This document shows, one piece after another, positions 47,301-58,880 of a stretch of DNA of 64,000 nt. Every line of letters begins with the position of its first letter. Position 1 is the stretch's first letter. The notes below the pieces were generated by a model. It did not search any database. It was not told the DNA's origin and was given only the letters and a program-made list of their open reading frames with translations. Both the position numbers and the translations under genes were made by a program. The DNA is from Ceratothoa steindachneri (Eukaryota > Arthropoda > Malacostraca > Isopoda > Cymothoidae): positions 48,780,780-48,844,779 of the forward strand of contig OZ018338.1 of NCBI GenBank assembly GCA_963969495.1, read 5' to 3'.

Positions 47301-48407
47301 TGCTGCCATCAGTAGAGGGAAGAACCACAAGCTCGAAAATGCCAGGTAATCAAGGCTCGGCTCCGCTCTGCGAACTTGCAATTTTGGTCTTTGTATGGGA
47401 CTCCCCGCCTGAGGAAACACAGGGCGGGGACGTGCCAATCTTGGCTTGGTCGCTTGCTGAAACGGCAGTGGACCCGTCCGTCCCCTTGTCTCCCGCGAAG
47501 GGAGAGGAGCCCAGTCTTTTTCATGTGCGGAATGAGTCTGCTTCGATCTTCTGCCGGTAGAAGCCCCTAAACCACATGGACCGGCCTCAGCAAGACCTCT
47601 GAAATGGAGAAGGTTTTGGCTGTCACACGGGCACCAGCCGGGGGATGATATCCCGCCTCTCCTTGTAAGGCCTCGGGGGCCCGAGCCGTCTGAGGAGAAG
47701 CTTGCACAGGGGCGGACTCTGGTTCTGTGCTTGGCACCCAGTCCTGGTTCGACCCGATGGAAGATCCTACCGTGTGGGGCTGGGTCACCTCAGAGACCAT
47801 GTCTATCACAGCGGGGGGATTCCATGTGGCCACCCCCCCAAGGCATCACGGGTCCCATTCGAGGTACCTTTTCTCTTGTCGTGGGCCGTTGAACCGGCAT
47901 CCGTCGTGAAAGAGGTTGATTGGTTGGTTGTTTAAGAGCTGCCTTGGCGCACACTGCACGGCGATAGGGGAAGAGAAGGGAACACGTACAGTGACCACCT
48001 GTAAGCCTGAAATGCATGAGTTTAGAGGGCACGGGCCGACGGGCACTGTCATCCCTTTCCTACCTAACGGGGTTGGCCCTATCGAGCCGTCAATTATGGG
48101 CCGCTGGCGTGCTTTCTTGGCAGTCCTATATGAAAGTAAAGTGGGAACTGCCGGTGGTATGAAGGGGTCACCAAAGGGCGACTCCAGAGAAGGGGCTGAG
48201 GGGGGGGAAGGCCCCTGCACCCGTAAGCCTAGTCTCCGGTCAGAGAGGTTTGGAGGGTCCCCTGAAAAACACAGATAGAGAGAGCCTTTTCTTTTGTAGA
48301 GCTGCCCGAGAGCGGCTCCAATGATGGTAAGTATTTTTAAGAAACATCATTGGGCATGGTGACCCTAACAGCATAACGGGGCGCAAACCTGGTGCCAGAA
48401 AGAGGCT

Positions 48408-48482
48408 AAGCTGGGGCCGGACGGGGCGCTGAGTCCCATCAGGACGGCGGCCAGAAAGCAAATCACAGTGCCCCTTACGGGG
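48408..48482 (-). promoter_or_regulatory. Conserved 5' terminus of I-like LINE
   Basis: The third copy of the terminus found at 7094 and 15522: CCCCGTAAGGGGC, then GATGGGACTCAGCG and CCGGCCCCAGCTT, on the minus strand. Promoter role inferred from LINE biology. Confidence 0.5.
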
Positions 48483-49505
48483 AATAGTACTTAGGGAAAA
48501 GGGGCCCAAAGAGGGAAGAAAGAGTACCTATCCTGAACCATACCCCCTGCGAAGCAATGTAGTTGGGGTAGGTTCTGAGCAGGATACAAAATACTAAATT
48601 AAATCTTTCTAAATATCAAATGCTAACACTAAAAATAATGCCATGAAGAAATTTGGTTCTACCATCATTATTTTTTCCGAGACAGGTTTACCATGTTAAA
48701 AATATGGTCAGTTTTGTTTTTGTTGTGTTTTTTTTTGTCCTGACAGATGCATTTTAAGTATCAATTTTTAACAGTACACGGTTCGGTTAATTAGAAAATA
48801 ATATATAATTTCTTCGCGGCTCTTCGTTTTTCATAATATCCAATTAGCATTCGTATGGCGGGAAGGACCGCGTGCATTCATTCGCTCCCCCACCCCCCAC
48901 CGCGTTTCTCAGTGAGCTATAGAATCCCCAATAATTGGGGGAATATTTCACAGTAATCGAGAGAGACACCTGAGGTTAAGTGAAGCTTTAAGCAAGGTTT
49001 GCGACCAGAGACAAAGAGGGCGATGGAATATTTCGTTTGAGATATCGCCGCTGCTTCCTCCGATCCCATAATATTTTCGCCTTTTGCACTCCAACGCTTT
49101 GGCTCTAAGGAATCAGCGGATACGACCTATCGAACTCCCTAATGTTTAAGTAGTTATGAACATCAGTCTGTATATAGAAGCGGACTGTTTATGCTTAAAG
49201 ATGGGTTGGCGGAAACCATCGAAACTAGTAGTACCTATTGTAACGTAGAATAAAAATTATTTCTGCATTGCTTTTTTGTCTAGGGCCATCAAATGAGCAA
49301 TCCAGTAAACGTGATTGCGAAAAAGGCGTGAAATAGATAAAAGCAAACATCCCGGCATCCTCCCCAAGCGAGTAGAGCGCAACATGTGTTTCGTTAAAAT
49401 TGTTTAGCCCAAACTTCAAAAACTTTAAACGACCAAAGTTAAAGGGACTAGATGAGAATTATGGGGAGGGAGGGAGTAAACGCGTGCTCACGTCAAGAGG
49501 TGCAA
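48483..49505. other. Unassigned sequence
   Basis: AT-rich, no domain recognised. It ends in a T15 run (49506-49520) that is the poly(A) tail of the next LINE. Confidence 0.4.
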
Positions 49506-49520
49506 TTTTTTTTTTTTTTT

Positions 49521-50190
49521 AAGAGCCTATCTGGCGACTGCCCACTTGGGCATAAGTCGCCTGAATCACGACAGCCTAGCACTAGGCTACTTTAAAATAG
49601 GAATATGAAAAGACAACAATTATAAAAAGGGAAGATCGCAACAATTAGGAGGAAGCAATCTCCGACGTCGGGGGGAGGTCCCCCCCCGGCGCAGGAGCGT
49701 GCGACCTACAAATAAAACGACAATAACAAAAAAATAAAACCTAGTTAAATAAAGGGGAGAAGGCCGGCCTCCCCCCCAAAATCTATAAGTCGACGAGTCA
49801 AGGTGCACGAACTCGTCCCGGGTACAAGGGACAGGCGGTAGCGACCCCTCCCATCCCGGTACCGGGACAGGTAACGTGCGCGAAGATAACCCAGAGTGGG
49901 ACATTCGAGAAGAATGTGCCGAACAGTCTGGAGGACGACGCAGTCGTCACAATAAGGCACTGGCGAACGCTCCATCAAATGGCGATGCGTCACACGAATG
50001 CACCCGATTCGGAGACGACAAAAAGCGACCTGAAGCCGTCGCGGCGCAATGGCACGCAACTTTAAGTTCCCTTCGACCGTCTCCCATCTTCTTTGCCAAG
50101 CAGTTCAAAGAGCTGCCCGTATTCCTGCCATGTAGTCAGTGTGAGGGAGAGCGAAACGCTGGTCCGGTCGCAACAAGAGGAGCGAAAGAC
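49521..50190 (-). mobile_element. I-like LINE, short 5'-truncated copy
   Basis: The terminus GCCTATCTGGCGACTGCC follows T15. The minus strand encodes RRLQVAFCRLRIGCIRVTH, LMERSPVPYCDD and VPGTSSCTLTRR, the RNase H tail. It stops near 50190 without an upstream RNase H core, about 0.67 kb in all. Confidence 0.85.
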
Positions 50191-50446
50191 TAGATAAAAT
50201 GTTGATGGTGGAATAAAAGATTGTAAAATATAAGGGATGAGGGTGAAAGACACGTGACACCAATTCTCCTGAGTCTGGGTCGTTCCGCAACGAATGTCCT
50301 CGGCCAAGTAAGAACCAGTAAAAAAAACCCGGACAGGAGGGGGAAAGAGATCCCTGTCCGATTCCTCAAAGAGCAGACAGTTGGGGTTATCTTGAACGCA
50401 AAAACGTGCATCGCTCCAACTCCAGTTGTGTGTGAGGGGGTAAATA

Positions 50447-51358
50447 TTAGGTTGGAAAAATGTCCGCACAACCTTTTTTATAGATGTATACAGGGTGTAC
50501 AACTAATTAATGTGTAGTAGCCTTGTTTGTCCTAGACCTCGCTTGAAAGTGAACAGTGACCTAGGCTGAGCAAATGACTTTCTCGAGAACAGCAACGTAC
50601 TCTTTTACTGTATGATCAGAAGTACGCTTAAATGCTGCCCAATCGCAACATCGTAATCAATCAAACATTTCGAGAAGACAATAAATCGTCGCACAGCCTA
50701 CGAATGGTTAAGTTTCACGGTGGCCAATTCGATCTCCAAGATCAGCCAAGAAGTGGTCTACCCTCACTTATTGACGATGAGTATCTGTGCTTGATCCACA
50801 TCTGACATCACGCGAGCTGGTTCAAAGGTTTAGTGTCAACCATACAACCATTTGTGCATCATTTAGAGGAAATGGACAAAGTCAGCAAACTGGACGTATG
50901 GATTTCATGTAAACTGACTGACTTCGACAGTCATCACTATATGACTCTACTGTCCTAGAAAAGTCGTTTTGATTGGCTGAACAAAGTGGTTACTGCACGC
51001 AAAAGAGACTGGGCAGACAAAAGTGTGCCTGCACAACTTCAGGCAAAGGCCAACCGACATCTGGTGGAATGTGAAAAGAGTGATTTACTGGGAAAAGTTA
51101 GAACAAAATCAGTCTATAGACACTCAATTATAATCAACAACTGCAACGTTGGCAAATGATGATGAAATGAAAACTGCAGCTGGAGACTACCTTGATAGCA
51201 AACCAGTTGAACTAAATGATAAAGACATCAGTGAATCGTGATCTATCCCGTCGTTGGAAGCAGGTGCTCGAAAATAACTGATTAAATTGTTAATTGATAT
51301 GTTTCGTTCTAAATCATTGTCAATAAAAGTTGTGCGAGAACTTTGCTTCCAAACCTAA
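50447..51358 (+). mobile_element. Deleted mariner element, 912 bp, both TIRs and TA target
   Basis: The left end TTAGGTTGGAAAAATGTCCG (50447) and the inverted right end TTAGGTTTGGAAGCAAAG (from 51358) share the mariner-type TTAGGTTGG start and a CGCACAAC block further in. TA flanks both sides (50445-50446, 51359-51360). Inside, a transposase relic reads VKFHGGQFDLQDQPRSG (about 50710) and IWWNVKRVIYWEKLEQNQSI (51058-51118), with stops between. At 912 bp it is shorter than the usual 1.2-1.3 kb; the C-terminal third is missing. Confidence 0.85.
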
Positions 51359-54260
51359 TAGCAAAGGCTTTATGAGTTCAATATCAACCCAAGGTTAAGA
51401 AACAAGTTGCTGCAAACAAGGGAGAAAGACAAATATTTTTACTTGGACTTTCACACACACACACACATGGCTATCTCACCTTATTCCCAGACCCACGTGC
51501 CGAAAAGAGAGAAGAATTATGGGAGTCCGGGAACACCCCTTCCCCCCCCCCCAAAAAAAAGAGGCGACGTTTGGCATTGATCGACTCTTCCCTCCCAGAG
51601 CCGAGAGTAGAAAGCGCACGCACCAATGACCGCGCCAAAAAGAAAAAGACTAACAAATAAAATAACCAGAAGAAAACGACCACAATGTGGTCGTAATAGC
51701 CATCCGACCCCCGCTAACCTCTCGATTTTCAAAGGGGCGAAATGGCTATATTAAATATCGCTAAACTTACAAAGCAGCTTGCGGGTGCACAATTAATGTG
51801 CGCGGCGAGGGATATGTAGTTATCACAATCATATCCCACTTTATGCTGAATTTCGTTCAAAAACAATTTACCATATTATTTGATGCGACCTTGAGTGTTT
51901 GGGATATATTTAGTTATAAATAAATTTAGTGAACATTTCTACTCGTGGTATTTCAAGCATTACTGATGACACATTTAGAAACGGTATGGTTTTAAAACAG
52001 GGCTACCAAAATTTCCCTCTTTCCTGCTTAATTAAAACTTTATATGTTTATTCAATTTTTAATCTTTGATATCATAAAAATACAAAAGTACTGACATCGG
52101 GCACGCTTGGGGAGGCGAGCTGCCGTCGCAGTAGGTGGGGATCGCTTTTCCCCACCCGTGGGGGCACGCTCTATCTTACAATAGTACGTGGAATCAATGT
52201 ATGTAGTGTTGGTATACGGTCAGTATAGGAACTTCTTGGGCAGTTAGATCGGTTATTGGATCCAGTGGATGGGGAGCGTCAGACATGCGCATCGGATGAA
52301 GTTCGAAGGTAGCTGATACTCATTGCAGTACAAACCACATAACTTAACTGTGTCAGAAACATTTGTTTTAATATGACATAGTTTATTTCGACTACTGTAC
52401 ATAATAATGTTCTAAGAAACCCAATCAAATTTCGCGTGGACGAACGTACTTTTACAAGGATATAATGTCTCAATTTCAACAAATTTAATTGCGGGGTGAA
52501 ACAGCTGCAAGGAAGGCCATTGCAGCCGTTTTGTCAACGCATGGCAGAAGCGGGGCATCAGAACGCATTTGCAACTGAACCTACAAATCTTTAGAAGCGA
52601 GTGGCGTGGGTGCAAGGGTGTAAATACACAAAGGGATAGGTACTACAAATTTTCATCATTCGTACACTGTTAGATTCAAATATTTGGAAAATAAAATAAT
52701 TCAAAGAGGGATTTTTTAGTTAAAAATATTGAAGAATATGTAGTTAAAAAACCCCCCTGAATGTGTGTAACTCAAAATCTCCAGTAAATGTAAAGATCTC
52801 AATGCATCAAATTATAGTTTATGTCATTAAGCCCTACTATTGCAGTGGAGAAGAGCTTTATGAAAGTGAGAATCATCTAGTTGCAAAATCAGCGTTATCC
52901 AAGACAAAGGAGACAGTCAATTTAGAATAAATGGTAATTTTTAGTTTTAAATTTTTTTAGTCCAGGTTTATTTTTATTAAACCTCATATACCATGTCTGA
53001 CAAATTACATTATTGCCCAAGTTGCTAAGCATTATGAGTACATACAATGGCCACGGGAATCACGATTTACTAGTCATTAGCGAAAAGGAGGGGGTGGGGC
53101 TTTTAGAAACTACAGCAGCCATGGCTCGCTGGTTCTTCTGTTAGGATTGCAGGGCTTATTGCACAGTCTTGCACTTGTGTCTGTGTGGGTGTGCCTGAAC
53201 GCATGTAAATCCAAAGAAGATAGTTTGGATTTCCTCCTGCATTGGGTTCCCCCCCACCCTCTAAGGCCCACCACTTTTTAGCATCGAAGAGTGACCATAT
53301 GGTTTATGAGTATTTATGGTTGGAGAGTGTGTTGTGAGCTTAGGACCACCCTGGACAGATGGACGATTATTGCACTTCTCCACCCCCGCGGCGATCGGCA
53401 CAGTGGACACGCTGGTTTATGGCTTTACTATGGGTAGAGGGTGTTTGGGCTCGGAAGCCTTCCTTCGACTACCCCCTTTCCCATTCCTCGAAAACCCCAC
53501 TTGCAGGAGGGACAAACAACCACTATTCATCACAAGCTCGAGGAAAAAACAACTCGCTGAAACCCATATCTACCAAAACTCCTGGTCTCTGGGCAGGGAG
53601 TCGGCGGGACGGAAACCTTCTGAAGTGTGAGGCGCCGCGAACTCCTCCTCCTCGCAAGTAAGGTCTTTGCCCGGGTTCTCCGGCCAATGTAAGTTTTTAT
53701 ACCCTCTTTCTCGCATTGGTTCTGCGAGTTCCCCTCGAATTCCCATCAAACTCTCTCCCCCTTTGCCCACATCTCTCGCCTAAATTCATTTAACCTTCGG
53801 CCCTTCAAACTCTTAAGCTTCTATGCATTTCGGAACCATCAAACTCTCAAACTACCCTTAAACTAAACTTTTAACTAACGAGGGCATTCGGAACTAAACA
53901 TAGTTTCGAATAAGTTCTCTGGAAAGATCACTAAACTTTCCAAATCAATTGGACACTAATGTCTCTCAATTAAGCGCTACCAACTTACTTAACTTTGCCC
54001 TCTGCTTTCGCGGTAATAATTATAACACTCCTCCTAGCTGAGTGGGAAACAACCGCTTGTGGGAGGAAACATATCCAGATTGAGGAGTGGCAACGACCAG
54101 AGGGAGAGAACCGATAAAGGCACGAATACCAGTGAAGAATGAAAAATCGGTGCATTGAATAAACAACTGAGTTAGGAGGGGACATTTTTGGGGTGCTGCT
54201 TGTGTGTATGAGAGAAGTAGGAAAGGAGAGAGCGTGGAGGGGGAGAGGGGGGGAGCAAAA
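51359..54260. other. Unassigned sequence
   Basis: Two overlapping ORFs at 53316-53661 and a TC-rich stretch to 54240 show no recognisable domain. (CA)n at 51451-51467. 52138-52172 has a short inverted motif (TGGGGATCGCTTTTCCCCA) that recalls GGGAAGCGCAAGCTTCCC at 5290. Confidence 0.35.
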
Positions 54261-54267
54261 TTTTTTT

Positions 54268-54904
54268 ACAGCGCCAATTTGACGACTGCCTTCAAAGGCA
54301 TATAGGTCGTTGCAATTAACATTTCCGCCTAAATCCTAGGCTACTTTAAAAAAATGCCCCAAACCGAACAAAGAGAAAAGAAATTAAAATACCGGGCAAA
54401 AATTAAGAAACAAAACAAAAGCAAGAGAAGAAGCACGTTCCAGCGACGGGGCAAGGCCCTCCTCCCTCCGGCGCAGGAACATGCGACCTACAAATCAAAA
54501 ATAAAGTGGGAGAAGGCCAGCATCCTCAAAAAGTCCACAAGTCTGTGTACAGGAACTCGTCGCGAGTACAAGAAAGAAGGGGTAGCGTGCGCGAAGATCA
54601 CCCAGACTGGGACATTCAACAAATATGTTAGCGAACAGTTTAGTGGAGTAGGCGGTAGTCGCGGTAAGGTGAATGGGGAACACTCCAATAAATATCAGTG
54701 CGTCCAGCCAGTGTTGAGCCCAATTCGAAGACGACAGAAATTGACCTGAAGCCGTGGCAGCATTGGGCGGCCCATGTCAACAGTCGCGGCGAAATGGCAG
54801 GCAACTTCTCTTCAACCGTCTCCCATCTTCTTTGCCATGTAGTCGGTGTGGGGAAGAGCGAAACGCTGATCTGGTCGCCTAGTCCTTTCTGAGTCGCTAT
54901 AGAT
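54268..54904 (-). mobile_element. I-like LINE, variant subfamily, 3' part
   Basis: The terminus AATTTGACGACTGCCTTC follows poly(T) at 54261-54267. The subfamily marker GCCTTCAAAGGCATA is shared with the 62076 copy, whereas other copies read GCCCACTTGGGCATA. ORF2-tail residues are corrupted. It continues after the hAT MITE at 55222. Confidence 0.75.
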
Positions 54905-55213
54905 CAGGGACGTCCAACCCGCGGCCCACTGCTTACTCAGATTTTATTTTTACGCGGTATTTTTTTAGGAATATTTTCATTTACTTTGAAAACCAGATAT
55001 TGAGAATATCATAAAAGGAAGGCAATCCCCAAAATCAAATTTTATTTTATTTTCTATTAGTCTAATTTAATTTTCTCCTCTTAATATACAGTATTTTGTT
55101 TGTAATTATATATATCTGAACTTTTTAAAAATTATATTTAAGTACCTCTGTGGCCCGGTGAATATACTTAAATTTCTAATTTAGCCCTTTGGGGAAAAAG
55201 GTGGACAACCCCG
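54905..55213. mobile_element. hAT-type MITE, 309 bp, inserted in LINE
   Basis: The left end CAGGGACGTCCAACC and inverted right end CGGGGTTGTCCACC are TIRs. An exact 8-bp direct repeat CTATAGAT flanks it (54897-54904 and 55214-55221). Removing element plus one repeat restores the LINE sequence GTCGCTATAGATCATAATCC, as seen in related copies. No coding capacity. Confidence 0.92.
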
Positions 55214-55221
55214 CTATAGAT

Positions 55222-56470
55222 CATAATCCGGTCTGCAAAACCGGGCACGACGCGTTAACTCCCGTACAGAGCAGTGCAATGAAGAGAGACGCAGTGCCTG
55301 TAACTTGGAGCCATCCGTATACACTGGCTGGGCCTTTTGGAGTAGAGACGTGGTGACAAATAGTCAAAGATGGTAACCTTCAAGGTAGGGTCCTGGGCAG
55401 AACCAGAGGCACCAATGAGCTCTCGAAGGATTTGTCTAGCATTAAATCTGAAGGGCGTAAGGCATGAGTGGCATATATCAAAGGCAGAGGCAGCTTCAAG
55501 ATAGGCTGCAGATGCAATAGAGCTGTTGGCGAATGAGGATGTTGCTGGACACGCGCGTAGATGCACAAAAAGCATGTGCAGGGCAAAGGGCAACTGGCAT
55601 CTCCCCGGCATTGAGAAAGCTCTCAAAAGCGAATGTGGGGAAGGCACCGGTCCCTAGACGGAGACCAGTGTGGTGGATCGCATCCACCTTCCCCAAATCT
55701 CACTCGGATCCTTAGTCAAACTTTGAGCCAACAAAGGAACGATAAAAAAGCAGGGCTGTAGCCCAATTAGCCCCCACCCCAAGTGCTGAACGTCACGGAA
55801 CGAACACTTTACATGGTAATGGTACAAGAGACCCTAAGGTTGCGAGTATGGGCCTCCCAAGTGAGGCGTCAGTGCAAAACAAGAACCAGAAAACACTGCA
55901 ATCCCACCTTATTGGCGAACCTCGTTTAGAACAAGTCCGGGTAGAGGTGAAGCCGTGGGTGGCAACAGATGTGATTGTGAGAGAAGAACAACGGCATTAT
56001 CAACCGATCTAAACTCCACGACAGGTGGTAGTGGCACAGAAAATGATAGTTGAATGGGAAAGTGGTCACTACCATGAAGGTCATCGACCACCACCAACTC
56101 AAAATCAGGCTGTGCATCCGGAGCACAGGGACAGATTCATATTAGGAAAAAGTAGTGGTTCTCAGGCAGTGATGCATAAACTCTTCCACATTTATGATCC
56201 TATCTCCATCTCTTCGATCAGGTGGGCAAGGACTTAACCCCTGGGATTGATCGTGAAGCCTCAGAGAAGGGGGGGCGGCACCATTCAGATCCCCGAAGAG
56301 GATAAAAGGCCCTGACAATCGTGCTACGACGCACTAGTGCCTTAAAGGCGGTATTTATAGCGAATAGAAAAAAGGAAACAATCAGGTCGGATGTAAATCG
56401 TGCATCCTTCTACCCGTGGTGCTGGGGTGGCGGCTTGCTATAATTGGCACGGAGTTCACGCCAATTCCAT
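55222..56470 (-). mobile_element. I-like LINE, continuation with RT-to-endonuclease deletion
   Basis: After the MITE, RNase H and RT C-terminal sequence run to about 55900 (MLFVHLRACPATSS in one frame). From about 55930 the sequence is endonuclease (SDHFPIQLSF in the minus frame 56097-55909). The RT palm and N-terminus are missing, so this copy is internally deleted. Confidence 0.72.
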
Positions 56471-56482
56471 TGATTTTTTTTT

Positions 56483-57152
56483 GGGGGGGAGCCCATCTGG
56501 CGACTGCCTACTTGGGCATAAGTCACCCTACACAACACAGCATACTAGTAGGCTATATTAAAAAACAAATAACAATATGTAAATAAAAAATAACGAGAAA
56601 AAAGAAAGGATAAAATAATAAGAAAGGGCAAGAAGGGAGCGCGCTCAGGCGTCGGGGGAGCCCTCCCCCCCCTACCAGAATCAAATAAAATGGAGTAGGC
56701 CAGCCTCTTCCAAAAATTCAGAGTACACAAGTCTGTGAGACCGAACTTGTCCCGAGTACAAAGGACAAGAGGAAGCGACCCCGCTCACACCGGGAACGGG
56801 ACAGGTAACGTGCGCGAAGATCACCCAAATTGGGTCATTCAACAAGAATGTGCCGAACACTCTGGGGGACAACGCAGTCTTCACAGTATGGCGCAGGGAA
56901 GCACTCCATCAAATGGCGGTGCGTCCCGTAAGTGTGTCCAATTCGGAGACGACAGAATGCAACCAATTCTATTGCAAATATATGCTCCCCAGGCCAAGCT
57001 CAGGAGATGCGGGGACCATATCGAGAAGAGCATCAAGGGAATGGCCGTACGATTGCTGGAGGCAGCACTTTAGGGGCTGTTGGCTGTGCAAGCAGCGAGC
57101 CCCTTCAAGGACTGAGCGGGGGAGTTTGGGCTCGCAATATGAGTCTTTTCCT
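56483..57152 (-). mobile_element. Internally deleted I-like LINE
   Basis: The terminus GCCCATCTGGCGACTGCC follows T9 (56474-56482) and a G-run. RNase H tail to about 56960 (CGGAGACGACAGAATGC), then an abrupt switch to the ORF1-endonuclease junction seen near 12840-12960 of the other copy (CAAATATATGCTCCCCAGG, ATGGCCGTACG). The RT and nearly all of the RNase H and endonuclease are deleted. Confidence 0.75.
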
Positions 57153-57740
57153 CTCCATCTGGCGACTACCAACTTGGGCATAAGTCTCCGCAATCACATC
57201 ATAGCACTAGGCTACTTTAAAATAAGAATATGAAAAAAACAACAATAACGCCTCAGAGCCACTCGGTTCAGCCTTGGGTGGGGGCATGTGAGACGAAGAT
57301 CACCTGGAGCTGCCCTCTTTTAGGGGGACAGTTTAGAAGTTTCCGAAGACGGCTTACGACCACCTTCGGAGGTATGTCCGCTGATTCTAACGAATTGCTG
57401 GAGGCGCGCGGTTTGTTTCGCCTTGAAAGAAAGGTTACGGGGGGTGGGGGCTTTAGCCGATGTTAGGGGTGAGCCCTTTGTACCACTAGCTCTACCTAAG
57501 TACTTAACCTCTTGAAAAGAAAGAGTCGCCTAGAAGGAACTGTTTAAAAGGAAGTAAGGGGCAAGACTCCGAACCCGTAGGTAATGGAAAGGGAGAAACG
57601 CCTTCTCCGCTTGGAGAATCTTGGGGGGAGGGGAGCAAAGAAAGCACATGGGGGACCATGTCCATCACAGAGGTGGAGCTGACCGAGGGCGGATCCGAGG
57701 ATGGTAAATCTCTTTGCTGCAGACAAATGATTGAAGGGGA
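57153..57740 (-). mobile_element. Second internally deleted I-like LINE (3' end joined to ORF1)
   Basis: The terminus CATCTGGCGACTACC (57157) has no poly(T). The 3' UTR to about 57240 is followed by ORF1-like sequence (57340-57470), matching the region around 13190-13260. All of ORF2 is missing. The match is diverged, so limits are approximate. Confidence 0.6.
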
Positions 57741-58398
57741 GCCACTCCACCGGTTAGTGGTGCCGTCATGATTTACCTCGTCCGCTTCAACACCTCAATT
57801 GGAAGAGTATGTCGAGAAGGGTAAATTGCAAGAAACTGTCGTCAAGTTTTCATGACCTGCCACCAAACAAAAGAACCTGAATTTGTGACTATTGAAAAAA
57901 AGGGTGGGGTGCGTTGTGATAGAACGGGTTGAGGTCGCTTAATTTCAACCACTATCACATGTTATTTAAAACCACGATGCTACCCACGTGCATCTTCGCT
58001 TTGAAGCCTGGCGCCTTATCGCAGCCACCTGAGTCAATGTTTAAACAAGGAGGTTTATCTTCCTCCGTTCGCCCCTGCGCCAACCTCGCCAGATTAAGTT
58101 AGGCTTATGGGCAGATAAGGCATTGTTCTCAGGCTCGGCTGTGCAGTCCCTCCAAGCTCCCACTCCATTGTCCCCCACGCCATGGAGATGTCCAGGCTAT
58201 TTATATGGAAACTTAACCACTAAGATTCAGATTGGAGATCCAGATTTTCGTCGCGAAACATCACTACGACCCACTCTCACCTTGTGCGCCAAGGGACCTC
58301 GACCTCGAGATTCACCATCACTTGTCCAGAAGAAGGACAATATCCCTTGAGTGCCAAGGTTCGAGCCTTCGTGACGCCAAGTCCACAAGGTTTCCCCT
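57741..58398. other. Unassigned sequence
   Basis: No recognised domain. The first minisatellite unit begins at 58399. Confidence 0.4.
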
Positions 58399-58880
58399 GT
58401 TGTTCAGAAAGAGAACAACATTAGAACAGCCATTGTTCTTTTGAGCCCGTTGACAAGAAACGGTTCTCACCCCCCCCCCTGTTGTTCAGAAGAGAACAAC
58501 GTAGAACAGCCATTGTTCTTTTGAGTCCGTTCGCCAAGAAACGGTTCTCACCCTTTCCCCTGTTGTTCAGAAAGAGAACAACGTTAGAACAGCCATTGTT
58601 CGTTCGATCCCATTGACAGGAAACGGTTCTCACCCCCCCCCCCCTGTTGTTCAGAAGAGAACAACGTAGAACAGCCATTGTTCGTTTGAGCCCGTTCGCC
58701 AAGAAACGGTTCTCACCCTTCCCCCTTGTTGTTTAGAAGAGAACAACATTAGAACAGCCATTGTTCCTGAGTCCGTAGACAAGAGACGGTTCTCATCCCC
58801 CCCGTTGTTCAGAAGAGAACAACGTAGAACAGCCATTGTTCTTCAAGCCGTTTGTCAAGAAACGGTTCTCATTCCCAAGA
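58399..58880. repeat. Six-unit minisatellite, about 82 bp, each unit with two hairpins
   Basis: GTTGTTCAGAA (or its near copy GTTGTTTAGAA) starts units at 58399, 58481, 58562, 58646, 58728 and 58804 (spacings 82, 81, 84, 82, 76). Each unit has the inverted pair GTTGTTC...GAACAAC, a second one AGAACA...TGTTCT, then AAGAAACGGTTCTCA and a variable C-run. The 93-codon minus-strand ORF across it is only a translation of the repeat. Confidence 0.95.

Larger units (their letters stand above)
43048..48482 (-). mobile_element. Near-full-length I-like LINE, 5.4 kb
   Basis: The best structural reference for the family in this window. It has the 3' terminus at 43048 with poly(T) at 43040-43047 and the 5' terminus (CCCCGTAAGGGGC on the minus strand) at 48482. 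The order is 5' UTR, ORF1, endonuclease, RT, RNase H, 3' UTR, all present but with many frameshifts. Its 3' end abuts the broken 5' side of the 41816-43038 copy, so it probably landed beside or inside that truncated element. No clear TSD was seen. Confidence 0.87.

Noticed and set aside
53316..53661. Two overlapping ORFs of about 100 codons
   Set aside because: Different frames of the same TC-rich stretch; no domain, no splice context, no homology that I can recognise.
58421..58836. Minus-strand ORFs with repeated CSLLNNRGGG peptides
   Set aside because: Open only because the minisatellite unit length is near a multiple of three; the peptide is a direct echo of the repeat and shifts frame with the C-run length.
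58399..58880. CRISPR-like array
   Set aside because: The units are whole tandem copies with no unique spacers, and the genome is eukaryotic.
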